Part shown: one piece after another, positions 54,149 to 62,262 of the stretch
Numbering within the stretch: the stretch's first letter is position 1
Layout of the letters: each line of letters starts with the position of its first letter
NCBI GenBank assembly: GCA_008638415.1
Contig: VWVT01000002.1
Coordinates: forward strand, 310,001-374,000
From: Nocardiopsis sinuspersici
GTDB taxonomy: Bacteria; Actinomycetota; Actinomycetes; Streptosporangiales; Streptosporangiaceae
Length of the DNA: 64,000 nt
Direction: 5' to 3'
Notes under the pieces: model-generated
What the model was told of the DNA's origin: nothing
Seen by the model: the letters and a program-made list of their open reading frames with translations, nothing else
Database searches by the model: none
Program-made: the position numbers and the translations under genes

Positions 54149-54246
54149 ATCCCGCCGACGGGACCCAGGGTGCGGCCAACACCCGAGGCCGCCGCCGGGC
54201 GCGCCACACGGCGCGCCGGCGGCCGGGCCGGTACCGTCGGCGGGAT
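54149..54246 (-). terminator. nested inverted repeat, probable terminator of the Old Yellow Enzyme gene
   Basis: An outer 13-bp stem, ATCCCGCCGACGG (54149-54161) with its exact complement (54234-54246), encloses an inner hairpin of about 14 bp with one bulge (54191-54223, loop ACAC). It begins about 17 bp after the gene's stop codon. Confidence 0.65.
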
Positions 54247-54262
54247 TTCTCGTCGCGCGGGC

Positions 54263-55327
54263 TCAGTCCCCCAGGTACGGGTAGTCGGTGTAGCCGCGGT
54301 GGCCGCCGCCGTAGTAGGTGGCCCGGTCGGGCGCGTTGAAGGGCCCTCCGGCCCGGATCCGGGCGGGAAGGTCGGGATTGGCGATCCAGGCCGTGGCCAC
54401 TGCGACGGCGTCCGCCCGCTCCTCGGCCAGGGCCGCGGTGGCGGGGCCGAGGTCGGTTCCGGAGGCGGTGTTGAGCACGAACGCGCCCGCCCACTCCTTG
54501 CGCAGCCGCTGGGTGTACTCGGCCGATCCCGACTCGGTCAGGTGCAGGTAGGCCAGGTCGCGGGAGCGGTGCCGCAGTCCGTCGAGCAGGGCGAGGTACT
54601 GCTCCAGGGGGTCGCTCTCGCTGATGCCGTTGAAGGCGGTGCCCGGGGAGACGCGCAGGCCCGTGCGGTCGGCGCCGACGGTGTCGGCGACGGCTTCCAC
54701 GGCCTCCACCGCGAAACGGGCCCTGTTCTCGGCGCTGCCGCCGTAGTCGTCGGTGCGCCGGTTGCTGCCGTCGGCGAGGAACTGCTGGATGAGGTAGCCG
54801 TTGGCGCCGTGCACCTCCACCCCGTCGAATCCGGCGGTGAGGGCGTTCCGTGCGGCGGAGGCGAAGTCGTCCAGGGCCTCGGCGATGTCGGAGGCGGTCA
54901 TCTCGCGCGGCACCGGGTGCGGAAGTTTCCTCTCACCGTCGAACAGGGACGCGCCCGAGCGGACGGCGGAGGGGCCGACCGGCAGGCCGCCGTCGGGGTA
55001 GAGGACGGGGTGGCCCACCCGGCCCGCGTGCATGATCTGCGCGAAGACACGGCCCCCTCTCTCGTGGACGGCGTCGGTGACGCGCTTCCACGCCTCGGTC
55101 TGCTCGGCGCTGTGCAGGCCCGGGGTGTCGGTGTAGCCCTGGCCGCGGACGCTGGGCTGGATCCCCTCGGTGATGATCAGTCCGGCCGAGGCGCGCTGGG
55201 CGTAGTACTCGGCGACCAGGTCGCCCGGGATGCCGCCGCGGGAGCGCGAGCGGGTCATCGGTGCCATGAACAGGCGGTTGGGCGGCTGCATCCGGCCGAT
55301 CCCGACTGGATCGAACAGGTCGCTCAT
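54263..55327 (-). CDS. Old Yellow Enzyme family alkene reductase
   Basis: This is a 354-residue FMN-dependent oxidoreductase that reduces activated C=C bonds with NAD(P)H. Barrel signatures are NRLFMAPMTRSRSRGGIPGD, LIITEGIQPSVRGQGYTDTP, RVFAQIMHAGRVGHP, GFDGVEVHGANGYLIQQFLA (substrate-binding HGAN pair) and DGSNRRTDDYGGSAENRARF. The length and motifs match the NemA/OYE group. ATG 55327 has GGAG upstream. No neighbour indicates a physiological substrate. Confidence 0.93.
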   Translation of the reverse strand: MSDLFDPVGIGRMQPPNRLFMAPMTRSRSRGGIPGDLVAEYYAQRASAGLIITEGIQPSVRGQGYTDTPGLHSAEQTEAWKRVTDAVHERGGRVFAQIMHAGRVGHPVLYPDGGLPVGPSAVRSGASLFDGERKLPHPVPREMTASDIAEALDDFASAARNALTAGFDGVEVHGANGYLIQQFLADGSNRRTDDYGGSAENRARFAVEAVEAVADTVGADRTGLRVSPGTAFNGISESDPLEQYLALLDGLRHRSRDLAYLHLTESGSAEYTQRLRKEWAGAFVLNTASGTDLGPATAALAEERADAVAVATAWIANPDLPARIRAGGPFNAPDRATYYGGGHRGYTDYPYLGD

Positions 55328-55669
55328 GGGGGCTCCGTGGATCTGGGGGTGTGAGGGCCGCGCCCTCGGGACGCCCTCACGTTAGGAGGGGGCGCCGTCC
55401 GCCTCCCCGCCGGGTACCACCGTCCGCCACGAAGGTCACGGCACACCTTGCTCCAGCGGATCTGATCCGCCCCGGACTCCCCGTGGCCGGATGCGGCCAC
55501 GGGGCGCGCCTGTGCGTGCGAGCGCGGAGCAGGCTTCACCTGCCCCAAGGGCTAAACAAGTCAGTTCGCCACGCATGTGACAGAAAGTTAGCCATATTGA
55601 CAGAACGCATGGCTTTCTTTTGCAATAACGCCACGTATCCGACGCCTCACCCCCGCTCACGGAGGCATC
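55328..55669. other. divergent intergenic region upstream of the M14 carboxypeptidase
   Basis: This 342-bp stretch has an unusually AT-rich part (55545-55640). It includes TTGACA at 55597 as a probable -35, with TGCAAT 18 bp further as a possible -10. Two direct repeats TGACAGAA lie 20 bp apart (55578 and 55598), flanked by CGCATG on both outer sides. No gene was found. Confidence 0.55.
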
Positions 55670-56929
55670 GTGGCCCTCAGTCCCCTTCGAAGAACCCTTG
55701 TTCCCGCGGCCGTCGGCGCCCTGCTCCTGGGCACCCTGGCCCCGGGTGCCGCCGCCGAACCGGCCTATGACCTCTACGAGGTCCACGGCGCGCTCACCGC
55801 CCAGGACCGTACGGAGATCGCCGCCACCGGCGCCGCCGTCGACCAGGTCGGTGACGACTCGGTCCTGGTCACCGCGACTCCCGACGGCGCCGCGGAGATC
55901 GGCCGGCTCGGCTACGGCGTCGAGGAGTTCGACCCGCCGGTCCCCCTCGCCGGCCCCGACCCGGGGTACACCACCTACGACGAACTGCTCGGCGTCGTCG
56001 ACCAGGTGGTGGCCGAGAACCCCGGCATCGCGACGAAGTCGGTCATCGGGCGCTCCCATGAGGGACGCGACCTGGTCGCGGTCAGGATCAGTGACAACGC
56101 GAACGCGGACGAGGACGAGCCCGAGGTGCTGTTCGTCCACGCCCAGCACGCGCGCGAGCACCTCACCGTGGAGATGGCCGTCCACCTCATGCGCATGCTC
56201 ACCGAGGGGTACGGCGAGGACGGGCGGATCACCGGGCTGGTCGACAGCCGCGAGATCTGGATCCTGCCCAACGTCAACCCCGACGGCAGCGAGTACGACA
56301 TGGCGGGCACGGACTGGCGCAACTGGCGCAAGAACCGGCAGCCCAACCGGGGCTCCTCCGCTCTGGGCACCGACCTCAACCGCAACTGGGACTACATGTG
56401 GGGCTGCTGCGGCGGTTCCTCGGGCGACCCGGGCGGCGTCACCTACCGCGGCTCCGCGCCCGAGTCCGCGACCGAGGTGCGCGCGGTCGCCGACTTCGTG
56501 CGGGGACGGGTCGTCGGCGGTGAACAGCAGATCACCACCGCCGTGGACTTCCACACCTACAGCGAACTCATCCTGTGGCCGTTCGGCCACACCTACGGCT
56601 CCGTCGTGGACGGGATGACCGCGGAGGAGTACCGGACCCACGAGGCCCTGGGCGAGTACATGGCCGAGGCCAACGGGTACACGCCCCAGCAGTCCAGCGA
56701 CCTCTACGTCACCGACGGGTCGATCAGCGACTGGCTCTGGGGCGACCAGCGCATCGTCAACTTCGCCTTCGAGATGTACCCCGGCAGCGCCTGGGAGGGC
56801 GGCTTCTACCCGCCCTCGTCGGTGGTCGGGCGCGAGACCGCGCGCAACGAGGAGGCCGTGCTGCGCCTGCTCGACTACGCGGACTGCCCGTACCGGATCA
56901 TCGGCGCGGAGGCGGCCCACTGCGGCTGA
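55670..56929 (+). CDS. secreted M14 zinc carboxypeptidase
   Basis: The 419-residue exported metallopeptidase starts at GTG 55670 with GGAGG upstream. A signal peptide ends near GAAA (about 29), and a propeptide-like segment follows to about 95. The catalytic domain has the zinc ligands His160 and Glu163 in HAQHAREHLT and His295 in AVDFHTYSEL. The general base Glu368 is in NFAFEMYPG. LGTDLNRNWDYMWG holds the substrate-binding Asn-Arg pair. It trims C-terminal residues from extracellular peptides. It ends at a bidirectional terminator. Confidence 0.93.
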   Translation: MALSPLRRTLVPAAVGALLLGTLAPGAAAEPAYDLYEVHGALTAQDRTEIAATGAAVDQVGDDSVLVTATPDGAAEIGRLGYGVEEFDPPVPLAGPDPGYTTYDELLGVVDQVVAENPGIATKSVIGRSHEGRDLVAVRISDNANADEDEPEVLFVHAQHAREHLTVEMAVHLMRMLTEGYGEDGRITGLVDSREIWILPNVNPDGSEYDMAGTDWRNWRKNRQPNRGSSALGTDLNRNWDYMWGCCGGSSGDPGGVTYRGSAPESATEVRAVADFVRGRVVGGEQQITTAVDFHTYSELILWPFGHTYGSVVDGMTAEEYRTHEALGEYMAEANGYTPQQSSDLYVTDGSISDWLWGDQRIVNFAFEMYPGSAWEGGFYPPSSVVGRETARNEEAVLRLLDYADCPYRIIGAEAAHCG

Positions 56930-56932
56930 CCC

Positions 56933-56975
56933 ACCGGTGCCGGTCCCGGGCACGCGGCCCGGAGCCGGCACCGGT
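56933..56975. terminator. bidirectional terminator between M14 and lipoprotein genes
   Basis: ACCGGTGCCGG and CCGGCACCGGT form an 11-bp stem, extended inside by CCCGG/CCGGG, in the 45-bp gap between two convergent genes. Confidence 0.75.
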
Positions 56976-57325
56976 CAGAACTTCCCCTCACAGGCCCGCT
57001 GGACGTCGTCGGCGCCGAAGTCCTTCACGTAGGTCTCCTCCGGAGCCTCCTGGAGGTAGCCGGCCGTCTGGGCTCCGTAGAGCATGACGGGATCCTCGCC
57101 GTTCCACTTGAACTGCAACTGACAGTCCTCGTTGACGTCGTAGGTGGCCCACCAGAACCCCTGGGAGTCCGGTGGCGTGATCCTCAGCTCCTCGCCCGGG
57201 AAGCCGTTCTCCACCAGCAGTTGGTGGAACTCCTCCTCCGATCCGCCGTCGGGGGAACAGGCGGAGAGGGTGAGTGCGGCGGCCGCGACCGCGGCCGCCG
57301 TGAGGAGACGCGTGTGGGGGAACAT
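56975..57325 (-). CDS. small lipoprotein of unknown function
   Basis: The product has 116 residues from ATG 57325 (GGAAGAGC upstream). The signal peptide ends in the lipobox LTLSAC (Cys about 23). The mature part is about 93 residues, acidic, with WWATYDVNEDCQLQFKWNGE in the middle and CEGKF at the C-terminus. The two further cysteines (about 72 and 112) could form a disulfide. No family was recognised. It stands alone between two terminators. Confidence 0.75.
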   Translation of the reverse strand: MFPHTRLLTAAAVAAAALTLSACSPDGGSEEEFHQLLVENGFPGEELRITPPDSQGFWWATYDVNEDCQLQFKWNGEDPVMLYGAQTAGYLQEAPEETYVKDFGADDVQRACEGKF

Positions 57326-57501
57326 GCTCTTCCAACTTCCGAGAGTGCCGACGACGGGTCCGTTGCGTTCGCCCGCTCTCTGACACGGCGGTCCCGTCGT
57401 CCACGTGTTTCCCACGTTTCCCCAGGTGCGGGCTGGAGAAAACGCACGTCACGACACACTCCGGACACAACCCCGTAACGGGGGATTCACCAGCGCGGGT
57501 G

Positions 57502-57535
57502 CCCGGACGGGGAGGCGGCCCCCTCCCCGTCCGGG
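57502..57535 (-). terminator. gcl terminator hairpin
   Basis: A 14-bp perfect stem, CCCGGACGGGGAGG with its complement, closes a 6-nt loop 17 bp after the gcl stop codon. Confidence 0.8.
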
Positions 57536-57551
57536 TCCCTGGGAGCGGGGA

Positions 57552-59267
57552 TCAGGCGCCGGGAACCGGCTCGAACTCCTTCACCGCGTCGATCGCGGGG
57601 CCGTGCGGGGTGTTGGCCTCGCGCTCGATCATGATCTCGACCAGCACCGGCCGCGAGGTGGCCTGGGCCTGTTTGCGGGCCCACTCCAGGGACTCACGGA
57701 TCTGGCCGGGCTCCCACACGCGGCGGCCCGAGCAGCCGTAGGCCTCCATCAGCTTGACGTTGTCGGTGCCGTACTCGTCGTAGTGGATGTCCACCTGGTA
57801 GTTCATGTCGAACCCGATCGAGGCCTGGCGGATCAGGCCCAGGTACTCGTTGTTGAGCATGATGATCACGTAGGGGACGTCGTACTGGGCGGCCACGGCC
57901 AGTTCCTCGACCATGTACTGGAAGCCGTAGTCGCCGACGATGCCCACGACCTCGGCGTCGGGCTCGGTCTCCTTCAGGGCCTTCTTGACGCCGATGGCGG
58001 CGGGGATCTCCCAGCCGAGCGGGCCCGCCTGGCCGCAGATCTGGTAGTGGCGCGGCTTGTGCGCCTTCTGGTGCTGGCCGCCCCAGATCTGGTAGAGGCC
58101 GATCGCGGTGACGAAGTAGGTGTCCTCGTCGAAGACCTCGTTGATCTCCTTGTACACGCGCGGGGCCTTGACCGGAACCGTGTCGTAGTCCTCGCGCCGG
58201 GTCAGGGTGGCCTTGAGCTCACCGATCCGGTCGATCCAGGGCCGCACACTCGCCCTCACGTCACGGCGCCTCGCGGCGGCCAGCAGCTCGCGGAGGAACA
58301 CCTTGGCGTCGGAGACCACCCCCAGGTCGGGTTCGAAGACCCGGCCGAGCTGGGTGGCCTCGATGTCGACGTGGACGAACTTGCGCTCGCCCCGGTAGAC
58401 GTCGATCTGACCGGTGTGGCGGTCGGCGAACCTCGCGCCCACGGCCAGCACCAGGTCCGACTCCAGGAAGGAGGCGTTGCCGTAGCGCTGGGAGGTCTGC
58501 ACGCCGGTCATACCGGAGTACAGGGGCGAGTCCTCGTCGAAGGAGCCCTTGCCCATGAGCGTGACCTGCACCGGCACCTGGAGCTGCTCGGCCAGCTCGC
58601 GCAGCTCCTCGGAGGCCTCGGCCAGGATCACGCCGCCTCCGGCGAGGATCAGCGGGCGCTCGGCCTCCAGCAGCATGTCCAGCGCGCGCTCGACCCGCGG
58701 CGGGTGCGGCTCGACCGTGTTGACCTTCAGCGGGGCGTCGATGGCTGGGTCGTAGTCGATCATCCGCTGGGCGACGTCCAGCGGGATGTCCACCAGCACC
58801 GGGCCGGGACGGCCCTGCCGCGCGATGCGGAACGCCTCGCGGAAGACCCAGGGCGCGGTGGCGGCCTCCTTGATCTGGACGGCCCACTTGGTGACGGGCT
58901 TGGCGATCTCGACGATGTCGACCGCCTGGAAGCCCTCCTTGTCCAGCAGGTCGGTGCGCTGCTGGCCGGTGATGCACACGATCGGGACGGAGTCCGCGAT
59001 GGCCGTGTACAGGCCGGTGATCATGTTGGTCCCGGCGGGACCGGAGGTGCCGATGGCCACGCCGACCTTGCCGGTGGTACGTGACCAGCCGTCGGCCATG
59101 TGGGTGGCGCCCTCCTCGTGGCGGACGGTCAGGTGCTCGATACCGCCGACCTGTTCCATCGCCTTGTAGAGCGGCAGGATGGCTGCCCCGGGGCAGCCGA
59201 AGGCGGTGTCGACGCCCTCGTCCTTGAGGACCTCCACGACCGCGTTCATCGCGGGCATCTGTGGCAT
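57552..59267 (-). CDS. gcl: glyoxylate carboligase, Glu51 variant
   Basis: The 571-residue thiamine-diphosphate enzyme should condense two glyoxylates to tartronate semialdehyde and CO2. The sequence aligns without gaps with my memory of E. coli Gcl over its first 50 residues. AFGCPGAAILPLYKAM, IGTSGPAGTNMITGLYTAIA, HYQICGQAGPLGWEIPAA and the ThDP/Mg motif GDYGFQYMVEELAVAAQY through NNEYLGLIRQA are present. The diagnostic residue 51 is Glu (RHEEGATHMADG), whereas E. coli Gcl has Val there. Neighbouring glxR and hyi support the glyoxylate role. The start is ATG 59267; a strong hairpin upstream suggests its own promoter. Confidence 0.87.
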   Translation of the reverse strand: MPQMPAMNAVVEVLKDEGVDTAFGCPGAAILPLYKAMEQVGGIEHLTVRHEEGATHMADGWSRTTGKVGVAIGTSGPAGTNMITGLYTAIADSVPIVCITGQQRTDLLDKEGFQAVDIVEIAKPVTKWAVQIKEAATAPWVFREAFRIARQGRPGPVLVDIPLDVAQRMIDYDPAIDAPLKVNTVEPHPPRVERALDMLLEAERPLILAGGGVILAEASEELRELAEQLQVPVQVTLMGKGSFDEDSPLYSGMTGVQTSQRYGNASFLESDLVLAVGARFADRHTGQIDVYRGERKFVHVDIEATQLGRVFEPDLGVVSDAKVFLRELLAAARRRDVRASVRPWIDRIGELKATLTRREDYDTVPVKAPRVYKEINEVFDEDTYFVTAIGLYQIWGGQHQKAHKPRHYQICGQAGPLGWEIPAAIGVKKALKETEPDAEVVGIVGDYGFQYMVEELAVAAQYDVPYVIIMLNNEYLGLIRQASIGFDMNYQVDIHYDEYGTDNVKLMEAYGCSGRRVWEPGQIRESLEWARKQAQATSRPVLVEIMIEREANTPHGPAIDAVKEFEPVPGA

Positions 59268-59272
59268 GGGAA

Positions 59273-59293
59273 GTGAACCCTTCGGTACTGGGG
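59273..59293. repeat. 21-bp sequence upstream of gcl shared with the leuA upstream region
   Basis: Eighteen of 21 bases match 54116-54136 in the same orientation (GTGAACCCTTC then GGTACTGGGG here, AGTGCTAGGG there). On the minus strand each copy ends just before an ATG and supplies GAAGGG as a possible ribosome-binding site. Confidence 0.55.
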
Positions 59294-59327
59294 CTCTCGG
59301 ACGCCCGCCGGCCCCGCGCCGCGGTCC

Positions 59328-59359
59328 GGGCGCCCGAAGGCGGGAGCCTTCGGGCGCCC
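59328..59359 (-). terminator. hairpin between glxR and gcl
   Basis: GGGCGCCCGAAGGC and its complement form a 14-bp stem with loop GGGA, about 60 bp before the gcl start. It would end or attenuate transcription from hyi-glxR before gcl. Confidence 0.7.
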
Positions 59360-59533
59360 TCGGGACGCACGGGCACGGGGGCGGCGAGGCGGAGCCCCGG
59401 AGGGAAAGCGGTGCTAGGGGTGTCGCGGGCCGGCTGCCGCGCCGGCGGTGTCCCTGGTGCGGCCAACACCGGGGACCCCGACGCGGGGCCGTGCGGAGAA
59501 AGGAGTGGAGAGAAGCCGTGCGGATCGGGGCCG

Positions 59534-60415
59534 TTACCGGCCGGAGAGCTGCTCCACGATCTTCAGCAGCGCGGAGTGGTCGAGCGATCCGTGGCCCTGG
59601 GCCTTCAGCGCGGCGACGTACTGCGCCACCTGCGCGCCGAGCGGGATCGAGATGCCCGCGGCGTGCGCGGAGTCGGTGACGATGCGCATGTCCTTGTCGT
59701 GCAGGGCGATGCGAAAGCCCGGGGCGAAGTCGCGCTCGCGCATGGCCTTGCCCTTGCGCTGGAGCACGGTGCTGCCCGCGAGCCCGCCGCCCAGGACCTC
59801 CAGGCCGGCCTCGGTGTCCACCCCGTGCGCCTCCAGGAAGACCAGGGCCTCGGCCAGGAGCTGGATGTTGCCCGCGACGATGAGCTGGTTGGCGGCCTTG
59901 ACCGTCTGGCCGGAGCCGCTCGGGCCGACCAGGACCGGGGTGCTGCCCAGGACGTCGAAGACGGGCCGGGCCGCGTCGAAGTCGGCCTGGTCCCCGCCGA
60001 CCATGATGGAGAGCTTGGCCTCGACGGCGCCGGCCTCGCCGCCGCTGACCGGGGCGTCCAGGACGCGCAGGCCGCGCGCGGTCCCGGCCTCGGCGACCTC
60101 GCGGGCGACGTCCGGCCGGATGGTGCTCATGTCGATGACCAGGGTGCCGGGCTTGGCGTTGTCGTAGACGCCGCCCTCGCCGAGCATGGCCTCCCGCACG
60201 TCCGGGGAGTCCGGGACCATGGTGATGACGGCGTCGGCGTCGGCGACGGCCTCCGCGATGCTCCCCCCGCGCAGGCCGCCCTCGGCCACCAGGGCGGCGA
60301 CGCGGTCGTCGGTGAGGTTGTGTCCGGTGACGGTGTAGCCGGCGCGGACGAGGTTGACGGCCATGGGCAGGCCCATGATGCCGAGACCGATGAAGGCGAT
60401 CTTCTTGATGGGCAC
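59534..60415 (-). CDS. glxR: 2-hydroxy-3-oxopropionate (tartronate semialdehyde) reductase
   Basis: This 293-residue NAD(P)H-dependent enzyme of the 3-hydroxyisobutyrate dehydrogenase family reduces tartronate semialdehyde to glycerate. The Rossmann motif is AFIGLGIMGLPMAVNLVRAG. The substrate motif is LRVLDAPVSGGEAGAVEAKL, and the catalytic Lys lies in GQTVKAANQLIVAGNIQLLA. GTG 60415 has AAGGGGG upstream. The gene lies between hyi and gcl, giving a complete glyoxylate-to-glycerate branch. Confidence 0.92.
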   Translation of the reverse strand: MPIKKIAFIGLGIMGLPMAVNLVRAGYTVTGHNLTDDRVAALVAEGGLRGGSIAEAVADADAVITMVPDSPDVREAMLGEGGVYDNAKPGTLVIDMSTIRPDVAREVAEAGTARGLRVLDAPVSGGEAGAVEAKLSIMVGGDQADFDAARPVFDVLGSTPVLVGPSGSGQTVKAANQLIVAGNIQLLAEALVFLEAHGVDTEAGLEVLGGGLAGSTVLQRKGKAMRERDFAPGFRIALHDKDMRIVTDSAHAAGISIPLGAQVAQYVAALKAQGHGSLDHSALLKIVEQLSGR

Positions 60416-60420
60416 GTCGG

Positions 60421-60506
60421 CCCCCTTCGTGGCTGGTGCTCGTGTGGCTGTTCGGTGCTGCGTGGCTGGTGCTGGTGTGGCTGGTACTGCGCGGCTGGTG
60501 GTTGAG
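60421..60506. repeat. degenerate GTGGCTGGTGCT repeat between hyi and glxR
   Basis: Two imperfect units of about 32 bp start at CGTGGCTGGTGCT (60429 and 60461), with further GTGGCTG fragments around them. The tract fills the gap between the two genes. Confidence 0.55.
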
Positions 60507-60513
60507 CGGCTGC

Positions 60514-61311
60514 TCAGTCCCGCCAGCCGAAGCTCTTCTCGCTGGGGACGGTCGGCTTGTACTCCAGGCCGACGAGGCCGTCGTAGCCCGTGTCCTGGGC
60601 GGACGCGAGGAGCTCGTCGATCGGCAGCCGCCCGCTGCCGGGTTCCCCGCGCCCGGGGCTGTCGGCGATCTGGATGTGCCCGAACTCGGCGGCGTGGTCG
60701 CGGACCACGGCGCCGACGTCGTCGCCGTTGACCACGAGGTGGTACAGGTCCGCGAGCAGGGCGACGTTGCCGGCCCCGGCCTCCCTGGCCCGGGCCACGA
60801 ACGCGAGTCCGTCCGCGGCGGTCGTCAACGGATAGCTCTCGGCACCGCTGATGGGCTCGATGAGCACGGTGCCGCCGACTCCGGCCACGGCTGCGGCCGC
60901 CGCGAGGGTGTTCTCCAGCGCGGTCCGGTCCTGTTCGGCGGGATCGGTCCCGGGCTGGCGCAACCCGTAGAGGGCGTTGAAACCGGTGGCGCCCGTGCGC
61001 TCGGCGATGCGCACCACGACGTCGATGTTGGCCCGGAGCTCCGCGCTGCGCGAGGGGTGCGAGAGCACGCCCCGGTCGGGGCCGGGAAGCACCCCGGCGA
61101 AGAAGTTGAGTCCGGTGAGGCGGACCCCGGCCCTGTCCAGGGCCTTGACGAAGGCGTCGACCTCGTCCTGGGGCGGGGTCGGACTCTCGAACGGCCACCA
61201 GAACTCGACGGCGTCGAAGCCCGCCTCGCGTGCGGCCCGGGGTCGCTCGTGGAGCGGGAGTTCGGTGAACAGCAGGGAGCAGTTCACCGTGTACCCGAGG
61301 GTGTGGCTCAT
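60514..61311 (-). CDS. hyi: hydroxypyruvate isomerase
   Basis: This is a 265-residue TIM-barrel enzyme that interconverts hydroxypyruvate and tartronate semialdehyde. YTVNCSLLFTELPLHERPRA and AGFDAVEFWWPFE are the N-terminal signatures. GTVLIEPISGAESYPLTTA carries a metal-ligand Glu, LLADLYHLVVNGDD an Asp ligand, and FGHIQIADSPGRGEPGSG and VGLEYKPTVPSEKSFGW finish the barrel. ATG 61311 has GGAGG upstream. First gene of the hyi-glxR-gcl run, diverging from the urate genes. Confidence 0.93.
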   Translation of the reverse strand: MSHTLGYTVNCSLLFTELPLHERPRAAREAGFDAVEFWWPFESPTPPQDEVDAFVKALDRAGVRLTGLNFFAGVLPGPDRGVLSHPSRSAELRANIDVVVRIAERTGATGFNALYGLRQPGTDPAEQDRTALENTLAAAAAVAGVGGTVLIEPISGAESYPLTTAADGLAFVARAREAGAGNVALLADLYHLVVNGDDVGAVVRDHAAEFGHIQIADSPGRGEPGSGRLPIDELLASAQDTGYDGLVGLEYKPTVPSEKSFGWRD

Positions 61312-61327
61312 ACCTTGCCTCCAGCTC

Positions 61328-61351
61328 CTACTTTCGCGATGTGGAAAGTAG
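61328..61351. promoter_or_regulatory. 24-bp dyad upstream of hyi
   Basis: CTACTTTC and GAAAGTAG are perfect inverted 8-bp arms around an 8-base spacer, 17 bp upstream of the hyi start. It is a likely repressor or activator site for the hyi operon; the regulator is not in the window. Confidence 0.6.
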
Positions 61352-61563
61352 TTTTCGCTTTAAGGAATGATTGAAGTGTGCGACGGCCTCCCCCGCTTGT
61401 CAACCACCCCTCGCGTATTCCGCCGGACGCCGCCCGCGCCGGCGCCCGGCGCCGTGCCGCCCTCCCCCGGGCTCCGCGGACTCCCGTCCTTGGTGCGGAC
61501 ATACGGATCTTCCTGGTGCGATGACACGGATCTCCTCGCGTCCAGACGATTGCGCCGAGGGTG

Positions 61564-61616
61564 TTGACAGAGTCACACTGCTATCAACTAGAGTCCCTGC
61601 AATCCGCAATACGGAA
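61564..61616 (+). promoter_or_regulatory. uraD promoter with IclR-like palindrome
   Basis: TTGACA at 61564-61569 is a perfect -35; TAGAGT at 61589-61594 (19-bp spacing) is the best -10. TCCGCAATACGGA (61603-61615) immediately follows, a dyad with 4-bp arms extended by A/T flanks. It would cover the transcription start. Its form resembles IclR-family operators, which often control allantoin and glyoxylate genes. Confidence 0.5.
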
Positions 61617-61707
61617 TTCTTTGTCTGCACTACGAAAATCTCGGGAAGCGTTCCACGGGGCCCACGGGCCGAGGACCGCGGACGCCCGCCGAGCCACGGG
61701 AGAGCAC

Positions 61708-62262
61708 ATGCCCGAGACCGCCCCGGAGGAGCGGGTGGACGGACCCGACCCGGGTCTGGACCGCCTGAACAAGCTGCCGGCGGAGGAGTTGCGCGCCCGG
61801 CTCGCGCAGTGTCTGAACGTGGACCGCTGGGTCGGGGCCCTCGCCTCCGAGGCGCCCTTCCCCGACCGGGCCGCCCTGCTGGCCTCCGCCGACGGGCACG
61901 CGCGCTCGATCACCGCCGACGAGGTGGCCACGGCCCTGGCCCGCCACCCCCGCATCGGGGAGAAGGCCACGGGCGGCGGCACCGAATCCGCCTGGTCCCG
62001 CGGGGAGCAGTCCGCCTTCGCCTCCGACGCCGACGACGCCTCGGCACGCGTACAGCGGATCTTCGCCCACGCCCAGCGCGAGTACGAGGACAGGTTCGGG
62101 CAGATCTACCTGGTCTGCGCCAGCGGCCGCTCCAGCCGCGAGCTCCTGGCCGACCTGGTCGGGCGCCTGTCCAACGACCGCGACACCGAACTGGACGTGG
62201 TGGGCGACGAACTGCGCAAGATCGCCGGGCTGCGCCTGGTCAAACTCCTGGAGGACGCATGA
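61708..62262 (+). CDS. uraD: OHCU decarboxylase
   Basis: This 184-residue enzyme converts OHCU (2-oxo-4-hydroxy-4-carboxy-5-ureidoimidazoline) to S-allantoin, the last step of urate breakdown to allantoin. LNKLPAEELRARLAQCLNVD is the N-terminal signature. LARHPRIGEKATG holds the catalytic His, and FAHAQREYEDRFGQIYLVCA with GRSSRELLADL finishes the family pattern. ATG 61708 has GGGAGAG upstream. The stop overlaps the uraH start (ATGA). Confidence 0.94.
   Translation: MPETAPEERVDGPDPGLDRLNKLPAEELRARLAQCLNVDRWVGALASEAPFPDRAALLASADGHARSITADEVATALARHPRIGEKATGGGTESAWSRGEQSAFASDADDASARVQRIFAHAQREYEDRFGQIYLVCASGRSSRELLADLVGRLSNDRDTELDVVGDELRKIAGLRLVKLLEDA

Larger units (their letters stand above)
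53953..54262. other. region between leuL and the Old Yellow Enzyme gene
   Basis: This 310-bp stretch holds a possible 41-codon minus-strand frame (54111-53986), a 21-bp sequence also found before gcl, and a nested inverted repeat at 54149-54246. The 54070-54140 part is AT-richer, with CTCGA/TCGAG and GGTAC/GTACC dyads, and likely includes the leuA promoter. Confidence 0.5.
61312..61707. other. divergent regulatory region between glyoxylate and urate operons
   Basis: This 396-bp region has no gene. It holds one dyad near the hyi start (61328-61351), and a promoter plus a second dyad near uraD (61564-61616). The first 60 bp and last 100 bp are AT-richer. Confidence 0.65.
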
